Notes under the pieces: generated by a model
What the model saw: only the letters and a program-made list of their open reading frames with translations
Told to the model about the DNA's origin: nothing
Databases searched by the model: none
In this document: one piece after another, positions 1 to 30,500 of the stretch
Layout: every line of letters begins with the position of its first letter
Numbering within the stretch: position 1 is the first letter of the stretch
NCBI GenBank assembly: GCA_960531495.1
Contig: OY482852.1
Span: 30,369,673-30,433,672, forward strand
Direction of reading: 5' to 3'
Length of the DNA: 64,000 nt
DNA from: Zeus faber
Taxonomy: Eukaryota > Chordata > Actinopteri > Zeiformes > Zeidae
Translations under genes and position numbers: made by a program

Positions 1-545
1 GATTGTGGGTGCCGTGTGTACTTAAGAAAACAATTAAAATGGTGGAGCTGTTTACTTAGCAAAATAAATTACCTCTCAAAAATATTTCATAAATAATCTT
101 GCCATCCATCCCTTAAAACAAAGAATCGTCCTTATTGGAGAAACATAAAAATGACGTGTTGCTTATTTTATTCATAGTTTAAGAGACATTTTTCATAAAA
201 CAAAAAAAACAAAAAAACCCTGATCATGTGTCCAGGCATCCATTTTTCAAAGATCAGCGCCATTGCGACTCACACCGTAACTTCCTTCCTATTTGCTATC
301 GCCCGGCACTCAGCGCTGCTCATTAGCATAAAGTTCAAACCCATTCCGTTCTTTTGTCACCATGAAGCTGTCAGCTGGTCGCTGGTTGTTGCCCCGCCAC
401 CTGCAGCTGGATGAAGCTGAGCTCCGTTTGAAATGCATTTCAGCCTGTGGCATTGCAGCCTGTGACATAGCAGCGTGTCGCTTTGCAGCGCATGTACGCT
501 GGTGGTGTGATCCTACCATAACCGCTATCTGTTTCCTATCTCTAG

Positions 546-18668
<18,123 letters not shown>

Positions 18669-19255
18669 TACCCCCCCGGCCCTGCTCCCTGCTGCATGAG
18701 CTCTGGCTACACAGTACAACACAACTAATCTATGCAAGGAACAAAAGTAACAGCACAAGTTCCCCAGGCTCACCAGGGGTTGGGGTCAAGAAGCTGGCTG
18801 GCTGGCTGACTGGAGCTATTACCACGGAGACGGTTCAACCTCATGTGTGATCCGGTGGATCAGATGGTTCGGTGGCACTATTGTAGGTTTTCAGCTACAA
18901 CAAAAAAAAAGCCCCAAAAAAATGAATTGCAGTTCTTTTGTTCATCCTTTCCCCACAACATTTTGCTGCTGTAACAATAACCCGCATAGATTAGATGACC
19001 CTCCTGTGAAGTCATAGATTCCTTGCGGGCCAAATGGGACTAATGGGATCTAAGGGAGGACAGAGGAGGTCTCGGGCAGGGAATAATGAATGCATGATGT
19101 TGCTGTGTGTTACATAGAAAAGCTGTCAATTATGTTGTATAGCGACGGTGTCCTTTACGGAGGGAGAAAGCCACAAGACTGTTTTGCCATCTTGTGTCTA
19201 TCACCCAACATTGGCCTTTTGAAGGAAAGTGCATGGGGCGGGATGACTGACAAAG

Positions 19256-19375
19256 CAGAGCGCGGTGGTTCAGTGGTTAGCACCGTCACCTCACAGCAAT
19301 AAGGTTTGACGTTCGAACCTGACAGGGGCCATTCTGTGTGGAGTCTGCATGTTGGACACGCCTGCTGATGCCCCA
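19256..19375 (+). mobile_element. tRNA-derived SINE
   Basis: The segment gtggttcagtggttagcac is an A-box-like promoter and gttcgaacct (19311-19320) is a B-box. They are spaced as in tRNA-derived fish SINEs (DANA/V-SINE type) and followed by ctgtgtggagtctgcatgtt. Truncated at the 3' side. It probably lies in the SPAG1 3' UTR or just downstream. Confidence 0.7.
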
Positions 19376-20952
19376 TCGCTCAAGATCGGGGATTGGTCCA
19401 GGAGTATCTCCTAGAAACTAGGATGGGACAAATACAGGAAAGTTATTTAGGTTAATAAAATGTGTGTATGTATATATAAAAAGGTAAATTCCATTTGATT
19501 ACACACCAGCAGCATTTGCAACTTGAGAGAAGATATTTTTTTTTTCTTTTGCGTTACCTCACTGGAGCCACAGGGGTCATCAGTGGGGAAATGGGTCATT
19601 TTTGCATAAATATATATTTTAAAAAGAAATTTTCTGCTCTTCATTTTCAATAACAGTAAAAATACTAGTTCATAAAGATATATTTTCCGTAGGAAATCAT
19701 ATGAAGTTATGAAAACTCCTGGCCCTTTCCCTTCTTCACTTACCAAATATGAACAGGCCGCACAGCATCTTTCTGAGATGTGATGTTGACCTGGTTTTTA
19801 TTTTGTAGTGTACAGATCTTCAAATCTTCCTGCGGGGGGTGGCTGGTATATTTACATTGTTCTGCAGCTATTGTGAAAGCATTTGATGCATCAGGGATTC
19901 ATGCAAACAGACATTGCACCACTGCTTTCCATTCAGATGTTAAAAAATAAAGAATATATTACAACACACACACACACACACACACACATACATACATAGG
20001 CACATGACTGGACAGATACTTTTCCAATTCATACACCCAATAAAAAAAATGGCTGTTATCTAAAATTACCACTGAAGTCTACATTTCTTTTTGTTTTTTT
20101 AATATAGATTTAAGTGCAAATGAAAGTAAAGAGGTCACTCAGCTGTATACTCCACAGGCTGGTTTTTTTCCCCCATTCAATTTCTTATTAGTTATATATA
20201 AAGAAAGTTATTTTGGAGAATCACAATAATAAAAAGGAAAAAAAAGGTTATTTATCAATACACTGGGAAGGATGTACAATTAAATTTCTCACAAGTTAGA
20301 ATTGTGAATGCGTACTGTTATAACGATTGTTCTCAAAAATCAAGAGTTGTGTAATAAAAAAATAAAACTAAAACAACCGCAATGGGAGTGTTTCAGTGTT
20401 ATTCCATAACCTCTAGAACACCAAACAAGAAGTCCTACAATTATTTTAAAATTATTTATTATTTTACTCCGATATGCGTCTACATGCATATCGTAAATCA
20501 AATGAGCAATCAAATATACAAATACATAACATGGCTTTTATGCACAAATTAAACCTGGCACAAGTGTTGTAGTTCAAGGGTCAAGACTAAAGAAAGCATC
20601 AACCAGGAAGTAAGAAATCCAAACAACTGTTGTTATGCAGGGGGGAGGGGGCTTCAGTCCGCTGCCTTCCCCACTAAACTAATAAGTGAGTGATAAATCA
20701 GCAACGGACAGAGCTGGATCAAAACGCTATAAAAAAGATTTTAGAAGAAAAAGAAAAAGAAAAAGTCCTTTACCTACCTGGTAGGTATAGAGTAGAGTGA
20801 AAGCAGTAGCTACAAAAAGAAAGTAGAATAACCCCCCCTCAATAAAAATAACTTTTGTGAATCGCGGTACGTAAATGTAAGGATGGTTAACAGTGCAGGT
20901 GCCTTGGGCCTGTTTATTTGCAGAGCATTTGTAACAGAGTACAAAACAGCAG

Positions 20953-20983
<31 letters not shown>

Positions 20984-21119
20984 ACTCCTTGGTTTCGTTC
21001 ATGACGTCTGGAACACAAAACAACTTGAAAGTAAACACGCAAGTGAGGTTTAACAAGAGCCTGAGTGCTGTCTTTGGAAGGCAATTGAAAAGTCTTCATT
21101 GACCATGTCTACCACAGTA

Positions 21120-21156
<37 letters not shown>

Positions 21157-21294
21157 GTGTGTGTGTGCGCGTGTGCATGTGCGCACAGACGGGACATTCA
21201 TGGATCTTACAGCGTGAAAGTCTCGAAGCCACAGCGGCAAGAGAGAAGGATCATTCCAAAAAGAAAAAAGTCTTCTCGAAAGGCACCGTAGATC

Positions 21295-21296
<2 letters not shown>

Positions 21297-21339
<43 letters not shown>
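21297..21339. repeat. (GA)n microsatellite
   Basis: An uninterrupted ga run of about 43 bp in the intergenic region, followed by a purine-rich stretch. Confidence 0.95.
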
Positions 21340-21341
<2 letters not shown>

Positions 21342-21545
21342 AAGAAGGAAAGAAATTATATTCCCATTAAATATATACCTGGTCTGGAATCGCTAACAAC
21401 CTTTTTAAAGCTTATCATGATGTACAAACACGGGTGAAATACAAAAATGTAAATTATTTGAATTTTTACTCAACTCCGATTGCAAAACAAAAAAAGACTA
21501 CTAACCAAACTGGGAATAAAAAAAAAAAAAGATATATATTTTTCA

Positions 21546-22152
21546 AAAGGGACCTATTATGCAAAACTCACAGTGCATCTCCAACCACGGCTGGAGATAT
21601 GGCTCGCACTAGCCGGACCCGCTAGCATTATGTCGAGCTAAGCATGAGAAGTGCTCTGTTGTTGGCTGCACAAACCAGCACAAATCTTTTCAAAGAAAGA
21701 GGAATCAATACCAACTGTCCGTGACAAAGCTGCAGACAAGGGAAATGTAAGTATTCAAAAAATAATTGTGCTGTGTTTCTTTTGCCGTTTAGCACTGGTT
21801 CGCGCTAATAGTTCATTCGTAATGGCCTGTTTACACTGTAATCTTATGATCAGAAGATCTTGGCGGCTGTAGGTGGGATTCGCACCGCTAAACTTAACAT
21901 TGGTGAACTGACATATAAACAAAAACACACATAAAGAGCACTGTAAAGGAGAGCGTCAAGCAATTGCGGAGTGGGGTAAAGCGACACACACTGAAACAGC
22001 GCATCAGGAACAGCCCAGGTTATAGGGGCATGTTAGAATGGCTAGAATGCCTAATCTGAGTGGTGTTTTCAGCAAAAAACTTCAAAGCCATGTTTTGGGG
22101 ACCTCAGAAATCTATATTAACTTGTTGAAAAGCAGCATAATAGGTCCTCTTT
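21546..22152. mobile_element. Non-autonomous DNA transposon with 17-bp inverted ends
   Basis: Left end aaagggacctattatgc (21546-21562) is matched by the reverse complement at 22135-22152, with one extra base. Internal sequence has no transposase, although a short frame near 21645-21690 has a Cys-x-x-x-x-Cys spacing reminiscent of a THAP finger. No clear target duplication was found, so the superfamily is open. Confidence 0.6.
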
Positions 22153-22521
22153 AATATCATTACCTTGCTCCCATAAATCATTTGTAAAACTCGAACATAA
22201 AGATTCCTTTAGTGTTTTGGATTCACATCCAAAGTGTTCTCAAAATATTTTTTTCCTCCCCGACCTTAATTGCATTTCCGACACGCCTCGCTATGGTCAG
22301 GCCACACAAACCCGTTGCTGTGAAACCTTGTTGAAATTTCCGAAGGAGACGCAAACCGGAAGACCCTCGGGAAGGGAAGAAAACAGTTGAGGGACAGTTT
22401 CACCAGTCTTTTAGAATGTGGCGTCCATTTGCAGCACTTTGGTGTTACTCGGATCTGGGTGTGTATGTGGGAGTCCGTGGGGCGCCGCCCGGGGTGGGCG
22501 TCGCCGCCTTCTCTCTGCGGC

Positions 22522-22702
22522 TCAGCGGCGGGGGACACCAGGCTGAGGATGACGATGATGATGATGACAGTGGCGGTGTCTGTGTGGGGGCGTGGCACTG
22601 AGAGGGGGGGTCTGGGGCGAGGACGAAGACCTGCACCTGGGAGGCTTGGACTCCACGTCCACCTGCACCTCCACGCTGCTGCAGCTGCTGCTGCCGCCGT
22701 CT
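22522..22702 (-). CDS. rnf19a: RNF19A last coding exon, early stop
   Basis: Acceptor ctccag, in phase with the previous exon. Encodes [12 protein letters not shown], a conserved RNF19 block, then a Ser/Pro/His-rich run and TGA at 22524-22522. The mammalian protein continues for roughly 150 residues beyond this block. None of that is recognisable in any frame between here and 19 kb. A weak internal donor (cag|gtgcag after ESKPP) could splice to an exon I cannot find. A real truncation, a frameshift or an assembly error are all possible. Confidence 0.75.
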
Positions 22703-23846
22703 CTGGAGAAACACATCTTAGCGATCACGGATCTATTTGTAAAAAATTAAAATTAAAATGAAATAAAGAAAATCGGTAGATCCCACTATCAACATCTGTC
22801 CAAATTTGAGGGGGATTCTAAACCCATGGGTGAGTGAACTGGGTGAGTTTCCATAACCAACTATCTTATTATTTCATATACTCCAATTCATTTTGGCATT
22901 ACAACATTAAATCAGGACTTCCAAGTACTTTTTTTTACAAGCACTATTTTTTCCATTTCCAAGGACTTTGCATAAAACAAATACATTTTGAATATTACCT
23001 TTAATTCATTAAATATAATATATTCTTAGCGTATTAATTGTCTATTATGTATATTAGTATAGCTTTTATACATTTTTAAATTTATATATATTAATAATCT
23101 CATTGTCATCTACTATTATAAGTGCCTATTTCTAACCATGCTGGATTCAATTGATATTTCCCTGTCATAACCTAAGTTGTAAAAGCCATTCTGGAAACAT
23201 TTTATTACGTTATGATTTGAATAGCAGAACCAGGGAGATATCAGAGGTTTTCAAGGATCTTGTTTTTTTCCAAGGACTTTCCAAGAACTTTGGCACAAAA
23301 GGGGGGGGCCGCTATTTTTAAGGTCTTCCGGCATACACTTAAACTTTCTGAAGATGAAATTACGGCACTTCAAGCACCTCATGGACCTGGTCAGAACCCG
23401 GTATGCTATGGCAGCGGCGTACAACAAACAAAAACAATTTGATTCAATTATTTGTGCGACAGTTAGCCGTCAACTGAGGCTAGTGGTTTCTCCCACCTGT
23501 CCAGGGACCCGTGGGCGTTGAGAATGGATCCAGCCATTGCTTTGGTGCTAGCGTCGTCGCCTATTGTCCCCAGGCTGACAGAGGCCGACTCCCCACTGAG
23601 GCTGCAGCGCTTCTTCTGCACGTCTACCTGCACCTCCAGTCTGGAAACCACAGTGGCACATTGGCAGACCACAACTGACTGAACGAGAGCTGTTGATTGG
23701 ACCCCTATTAATTTTTTTTTTACATCTACTCTTGTTTATTGTTAATTTTGTAGGTTTGTTTTTGTATATTGATTATTTGAGGTTGTTGTTTATTTGTATT
23801 GTTTATTATCATTAGGTTTATTGAGTATTGCCATTTAGTTTATTGT

Positions 23847-23879
<33 letters not shown>

Positions 23880-24315
23880 CGTCCGTCTATATATACATAT
23901 GTCCATCTGTCTATCTATATGTCCATCCATCCATTCTTCCATCTATCCATCTATCTATCAATGACTGGACAGCCTTCAGAGTCTGCTTACCTGTGCAGGT
24001 AATTTACCATGGCGCTACCGGACAGGCTGCCGGTGATGCTGGCCCCAGCCAGGGCTGTTGTGGAGGCTGTTTCGCTCAGGTTGTCCCTGATGGCTCCCAG
24101 CCGGTCCATGTGGCTGCTGCTGGCACTCAGGCTGCCGGTCAGGCCACCCACGCTGCCCCCTCTGATGCTGGGGTTGTTCCTGGTGTCCGCCACTGACGTT
24201 GTGTCTGGACGCAAACAAAAAATGTAGAAGATGTAAGATGGGGGAGTCAATCAAATCAAGAGTGAGTATGAGGGAACTTCACCCTCCAAGAATGCCTGTC
24301 GGGTAAAAAAAAAAG

Positions 24316-24374
<59 letters not shown>

Positions 24375-24529
24375 GCCATTAGAGCTGCCATTTGAAGTCA
24401 AATTTCCACAGTTCAATTGGAACTTCAACCCTTAACCCTGAAGGGCATAATGTGCTCATTGTTTCTTCAGTACTGTATTCACTCTTGATGATGTATAATA
24501 TATATTATGTATAGCGCATATATCTATAT

Positions 24530-24560
<31 letters not shown>

Positions 24561-27500
24561 CACACACACACACTTTTTTTTTCAACTTTTTTTTTTTTTT
24601 ATGGAAAAGTTTGTAAATATTATTAAATTCATTACCATTCAATTAAAGTAGTAGAAACAATTAATTCAAATCATCAAATACACCTTCATTTTTGGCATTT
24701 TTTATTAAGTAATGCATTTTAATGAGTGATTTATGCTGAAAGCATGAACCAATAGTCAAAATAATCAAGAGTATACAGGGAAGAATACATGGTAGAGGAC
24801 AGTGCAGACACTTCTATTAGCTGGTGACCATCCAGGGGCAGATGGAGAAGGAAAATTGCAGCCCATCAACAAAACAGAAGGATGCCGGGCTTCATTTTGC
24901 TTGGCCTCGCAAGCTTCACTTGGTCATTGTTCTTACCTGTTGCCAACGCCCCGCTGCCAACGGTCATGTCGTCGAACTCGATGTGGACGCCCTTGCCGTT
25001 GCCGGTGGAGACGCCGCAGCCCCCACTGCGGCACAGGGAGATGGGCACCACAGCATACACATACGCCAACATGATAGGAACTCCGATGCCTGGAGGGAGG
25101 GGCAGGGCAGGGGTACACTTAACTTGCAATATGATGCCACAGACCATATGGGTTTCATGCTAGGATACAATCACGATACAATGTAGCACAACCCTGTTGC
25201 TTTAATCCATGCCAACCTGTGATATTTCAACTGCCTTTGAGAATTTTGGCCCCACAAGGAACATAAAAATCCGGTTGTTGAAAGAGCTGCCATTTGAAGT
25301 CAGATTTTCACAGTTCAATATTGGACCTTTAACCCTTAACCCTGAACCCTATTCACTCTTGATGAGGCATACTGAACTAGGCCGCTCAATACTTTGCCTC
25401 ACCCCGCGTATACACAAAAATACGGTAAAAGACATACAGGAGAGGAGGGGATGGGTTGTGGGCACCAGCAGTATCATACTATAATGTTATTTCAATGGTT
25501 TAAGTGATTTGATTTGCATATACTAGCAATTAATCTGTATCATCTAATCTCCCATAACTAAATCTTTATTTTACGTCAGCTCACAAGAAACCAAAATTTT
25601 ACATGTAGACACACAAAACTAAACATACATAATCTGAACTTTGAGAGTAAACAAAAAGAGAGCGAGAGAGGGCAAGAGAACGCTCAGGGAGAGACCCGGC
25701 GAGGAGATGGGACTGACCAACAGTGACAGCCGCCACCACTGGAGACACTATGACGGAGAGGGTCATGCCACCAGCAATCAACAGGTTCCTCTTGTGGTTG
25801 GAGATGTCTTTGCCTTCGTAGCGGTTGTGGATCTGAGAAACGCATGCAGAAATCACAGGGCGTTAAAGAGAAGGTCCAGGCCGGGCCTAGCTTCTCACCG
25901 CCCCAAACACCTAACATCTCAAAATGCCTCAGATTCTTGTCTAAGAAAAAGGCCGAAACCACCAACGCATTTCCCCTACTGCCAATATCATGGGGACACT
26001 GCTGTCTCGAGTGACCCTGGAACCAGGCAGCCAAACATTTCAATCGGATGATGGAATTATTAAATGCGACTCACAAAGACGTTTTCACTTTTAAATAATA
26101 CAATAAATTTATCAGGAAAACACAGTGTGGGGGTCTCTTTCCACAGGTAAGGGTTTAGGGAGGGAGCGGGGTCTTTCAGTTTTATTGTTCATTTCAATGT
26201 GGCATGCAGGCCACAATTAGACGCGGCTGCGTCTTGTGCCTGCACCTGGGGGTTGGTTCTATGTGTGCGCCCCTGGGGTGTGGGGTCTCCTAATGCTCCC
26301 TGGGACTGGGTAATGCTCCTCGGGGTTGGGCGTCTTCTGTGGTCTTCTGTGGCCACAGGGCAGGGTACTCAGGGCTTTCCTGCAGGCGTAGGGTGTCTAC
26401 ACCGACCCACACCAGTACCAATGGGGATAAGTCATGTACACTCACTGGTAGACACACACACAAACACATGCAGGCGGTCCCATCACACACGCACACACCT
26501 GCTTTGAGTGCACCCCAGCACCCTCCTGGTTGCATTCCTCTCCTTTCCTCCCTCATTTGCTGCCATAATTATAACAGGAAGAGGCCACGTGACCAGTTGT
26601 AGTTCAGGTTTTCCTGGACGTTATTCACTGTTTTTCAATACATGTTGTCGTCCAATGTTTATGTTTTTGTGTAAATGTTGGTTGTTTCTATGTTTATTTG
26701 TCTCACCCGTGGTGAATCTCCCCCTCTTGGAGTAGTGATCAGTTGTTTATAGACCCAAACATGATAAATAGTTCTCCAAAGAGGGGGGTTGGTGGTGGTT
26801 CTCCATAACCAAAAACTGTGCTCTTGTCATTCTACAGGTTATCCACAGGACAGAGGTATTGCAGCAGTTGTTGATGATGATTTAAGAATTAATAAAGAGT
26901 TGCATTGCAGGTTGAGAACTTGAACTCCACTTGCAGACTAACTCTGTCCTGGATGCAATGGCACAAATACTCTGTGTTGTATGCCCAGCATGCTGACAGC
27001 ACAGGTTTAAAAAGAAAAGAAAAAAGAAAACTCCCTGCCTCGAGCGCCGTATGGGCGCTGATTGGTCCGACTTGAGGCAGCTTGGTGGCCGCGGGAAAAG
27101 GGAACCGTGCTGCCATCCACAGCTGGTGCTTGGCCTTTGTCCGACGCACACAGGCATGTGGTTATCACAACACTGACTTAAAAGACAGCAAACTGTTCAT
27201 CGCCATAGGTTTCAAATTCATTGTTTCAGTCCGAAACATTCATCTGTATTATTGGATGTGTTAAAAAAGCAATTACTGTGACATTGTCCAGTTGCTTCAG
27301 GGAAAAAAACAAAATCACAAGGCTCGGGTTATTGATAACCATGAATTGTGTGACTCTGTGACTTGTTTTAACAGATTTTGGAGTTCACAACTGTGGCGGA
27401 CCAAGGGGGCGTGGTCAAGCCGCCGCTGCAGACAGGCAGTGGAGGCTCCCATCCCGGGCCGCTCAGTTGCTGGGATCCCGGACCAGGAAATAATTTAGGT

Positions 27501-30500
27501 TTTGTTTTTCGACCGCAGTAAAGAAGATGCGTGTTTGCGGGACACTCGATCAGACCCTGCAACATGAGCGCTAAGCGCAGTGGACCGGACACAATAAGGC
27601 GGCAGCGCGCATACGCGGAGACGTTCTAGACTCTCCCCTTATTTGCCAGCGAGACTAGGATTTTCCCTTTGGCCTACGAGCTACCTTTTTGTTTGAACAT
27701 TTAATAAATACACGCCAACCGGCACTGTTTTGCCTCCTCCTACCTCCCCTCTCTCATTCCCTGGCCCTGGGCCAGAACACACAAACAACAGAACAACAAA
27801 TGGCCTATGGTCTATGGCCTTCAAAGCTTGCTTGACGGAATGTACTTGTGAGTTTGAGAGATGAATTATAGTTTTGATTTTGGTGTGTGCCAAAAACCGG
27901 TATGTTTTCATTATCATGAAGCCACAATATTTTATAAACAAAAACATTAACTAGCCAAGGTGTATTTTTATACCAATATGCAAGATTGTTTTTGGAAAAT
28001 AATAAGTTTCATATCCAATGAGTGTATATTGCAGTCCGGTAGAATAGTCCAAGAAATTTGATTTATAGTATGATAGTATGGCAATAATCCACATTTAGTC
28101 TGTGTTTTCATTTCAGAATTACTGTTTTGTATTACATTATTCAGTTACACCCCACATGTCAAAGTCAAGGCCCGCGGGCCAAATCTGGCCCACGAATGAA
28201 TTATCTATGGCCCCTGGGATGATATTTAATTACTATTAGAACCGGCCCGCAGGCCGACGCTAACCCAACGCTTTCTGTGGACATGGCCCCTAACACTACA
28301 TTCCCCACAATGCACCGTGAGTACAATGCACTGCGAGTGCATTGGTGCGCAATGATAGCCCGCGAAAGCACTGCAGCGCAGCAAGCCCCGGGCCTCGGCT
28401 TCATTTTTCATCAGCATTCAGAGCAGTGGTCAACTTTCAGCTACCCCCCTCCCCAAAAATGGCTAAACGAAAGGTGGACGCTGAGAACAGCCAGGTGGGG
28501 GGTAGAGTACATGTTTACGGAGGTAAAAGGCAAACCTGTGTGTCTTCTGTGTGGAGAAAGTGTGGCTGTAATGAAAGAATATTATCTAAGAAGGCACTAT
28601 GAAATGTCTCAGAAACACACAAACAAAGACAAGAATATGGACACGGAACAAAGGCTACAGAAGGTAGAAGAATTAAAACGAGGTCTTAAGTCCCGGCAGG
28701 CTCTGTTCACAAAAGCCAAATCACAAAGTGAGGCTGCTGTCAAGGCTAGTTTTATTGTGGCAGAAGACGTCGCAAAATCAGCCCTGCCATTTACAGAGGG
28801 AGAGTTTATCAAAAACTGTATGCTTAAAGTTTGTGAAGCCGTGTGCCCAGACAAAAAGCAACTATTTTTAAACGTGCGCCTAAGCAGAAACACAGTTGCG
28901 GAACGTGTAGACCAGCTTTCCACCAATCTAAAACAACAGCTTGTGGGAAAGGGAAAAGATTTTATCGCATATTCCCTCGCTGTGGATGAGAGCACCGACA
29001 CATCTGACATTGCCCAGCTATCAATTTTCATCCGTGGAGTGGACTCCAGCCTGTGCATAACAGAAGAGTTTTGGGGATTACGTCCAATGCATGGCACAAC
29101 TACAGGACAAGATCTGTATGAAGAGGTATCTAGATGTGTAAATGAAATGGGGCTGCCTTGGGAAAAACTTGTGGGACTGACGACAGACGGAGCATCCGCG
29201 ATGTGTGGGCACAGGAGTGGATTGGTGGCAAGGATCCGTGAGAGAATGCGGGAGGAAAATGTCACAGGTGAGCTGACCACTTATCACTTCATCATACACC
29301 AGGAGTCGTTGTGTGGCAAAGCCTTGAAAATGGAACATGTAATGAGCACCATAACGCAAGCAGTTAACTTCATTAGAGCCAAAGGTTTAAATCACCGCCG
29401 GTTCACCGCCGGTTCTGTGCGAGTTAGATACAGAGTATGGTGACTTGCCCTATCACACAGAGGTGCGATGGCTAAGCCAGGGAAAGGTGCTGAAAAGATG
29501 TTTTGAGCTGCGTGAGGAGATCCGTCTGTTCATTGAAAGCAAAGGGAAAAACACAACAGAGCTCCGAGATGAAACTTTCCTGTGTGAAATGGCGGTTCTG
29601 TGCGACATCACGAGCCATCTTAATGTAATGAACCTGCAGCAGCAGGGACGGGGGCGCGTCATCTCTGACATGTACAGTACAGTGAGGGCGTTTAAAACCA
29701 AGCTGAGTCTGTGGGAGACGCAGATGCGGAAAGAAAACTTGAGCCACTTTCCGAGCTGCAAGACCATGAAAGAGAAGCTCTCTACCGCTGTGTTCCCGAG
29801 TGCACAGTTTGCTGATAAACTCAACATACTTGCCGCTGACTTCTGATGCCGATTTGCCGACTTTGAAGCCCAAAAAAGCAGGTTTGAACTGCTCAGCAAT
29901 CCTTTTGCAGTTGACGTGGAAAGCGCACCGCCAAACCTACAAATGGAGTTGATTGAGCTCCAGTGTAATGACACACTGAAGGAAAAATATGAGAGTGTGC
30001 CCTGCTGAGTTTGCATGTTTCATCCCCGACACAATGCCCCAGCTTCGCATCCAAGCTGCTCAGACTATGTTTGGCAGCACATACCTGTGTGAACAACTGT
30101 TCTCTTTGATGAAGCTAAACAAAACATCACATAGGAGCCGTCTTACTGATGAACACCTTCACTCAATCCTGAGGATTTCCTCAGCTCAGAGCCTGACCCC
30201 AAACATTGATGAACTTGTGCAAAAGATGAGACACCACCAAGTATCAGGCTCAGCCTCAGACAAGTGAGCATCACAGAGCATTAACGTATTTTCAGTTTTT
30301 AATTCAGTTAAATTTTTACATTTGTTACTACAGGACATGTGATTTTAATTTGAAGGAAGTATTTTTTTTTGTCTGTGTGCCATAGATTTTTGTATTTTAT
30401 TTTATTTTTATCAGTTGAATGGACTCATAAGAAAGAATACAACTGATTAGATTTTTTTTCCTCATTTTACTTTTTGAAAGCAGTGATTGGTTAGGATCAT

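Larger units (their letters stand above)
18669..22521. other. Intergenic region between convergent SPAG1 and RNF19A
   Basis: 3.85 kb between the two stop codons. Possible SPAG1 polyadenylation signals (aataaa) are at 19454-19459 and 19946-19951. It also holds a SINE (about 19256-19375), CA/GT runs (19965-19988, 20957-20982, 21119-21170), a GA run (21297-21339) and a transposon with inverted ends (21546-22152). No open frame here resembles the RNF19A C-terminus. Confidence 0.7.

Noticed and set aside
19256..19330. tRNA gene on the + strand
   Set aside because: Same reason: tRNA-derived SINE head followed by SINE body.
22266..22598. Alternative frame as the missing RNF19A C-terminus
   Set aside because: It shows no resemblance to the conserved tail and is not in phase with the exon.
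28277..28460. Upstream extension of the hAT transposase frame
   Set aside because: The family start fits ATG 28459; the upstream open part is the element's 5' non-coding region in another frame.
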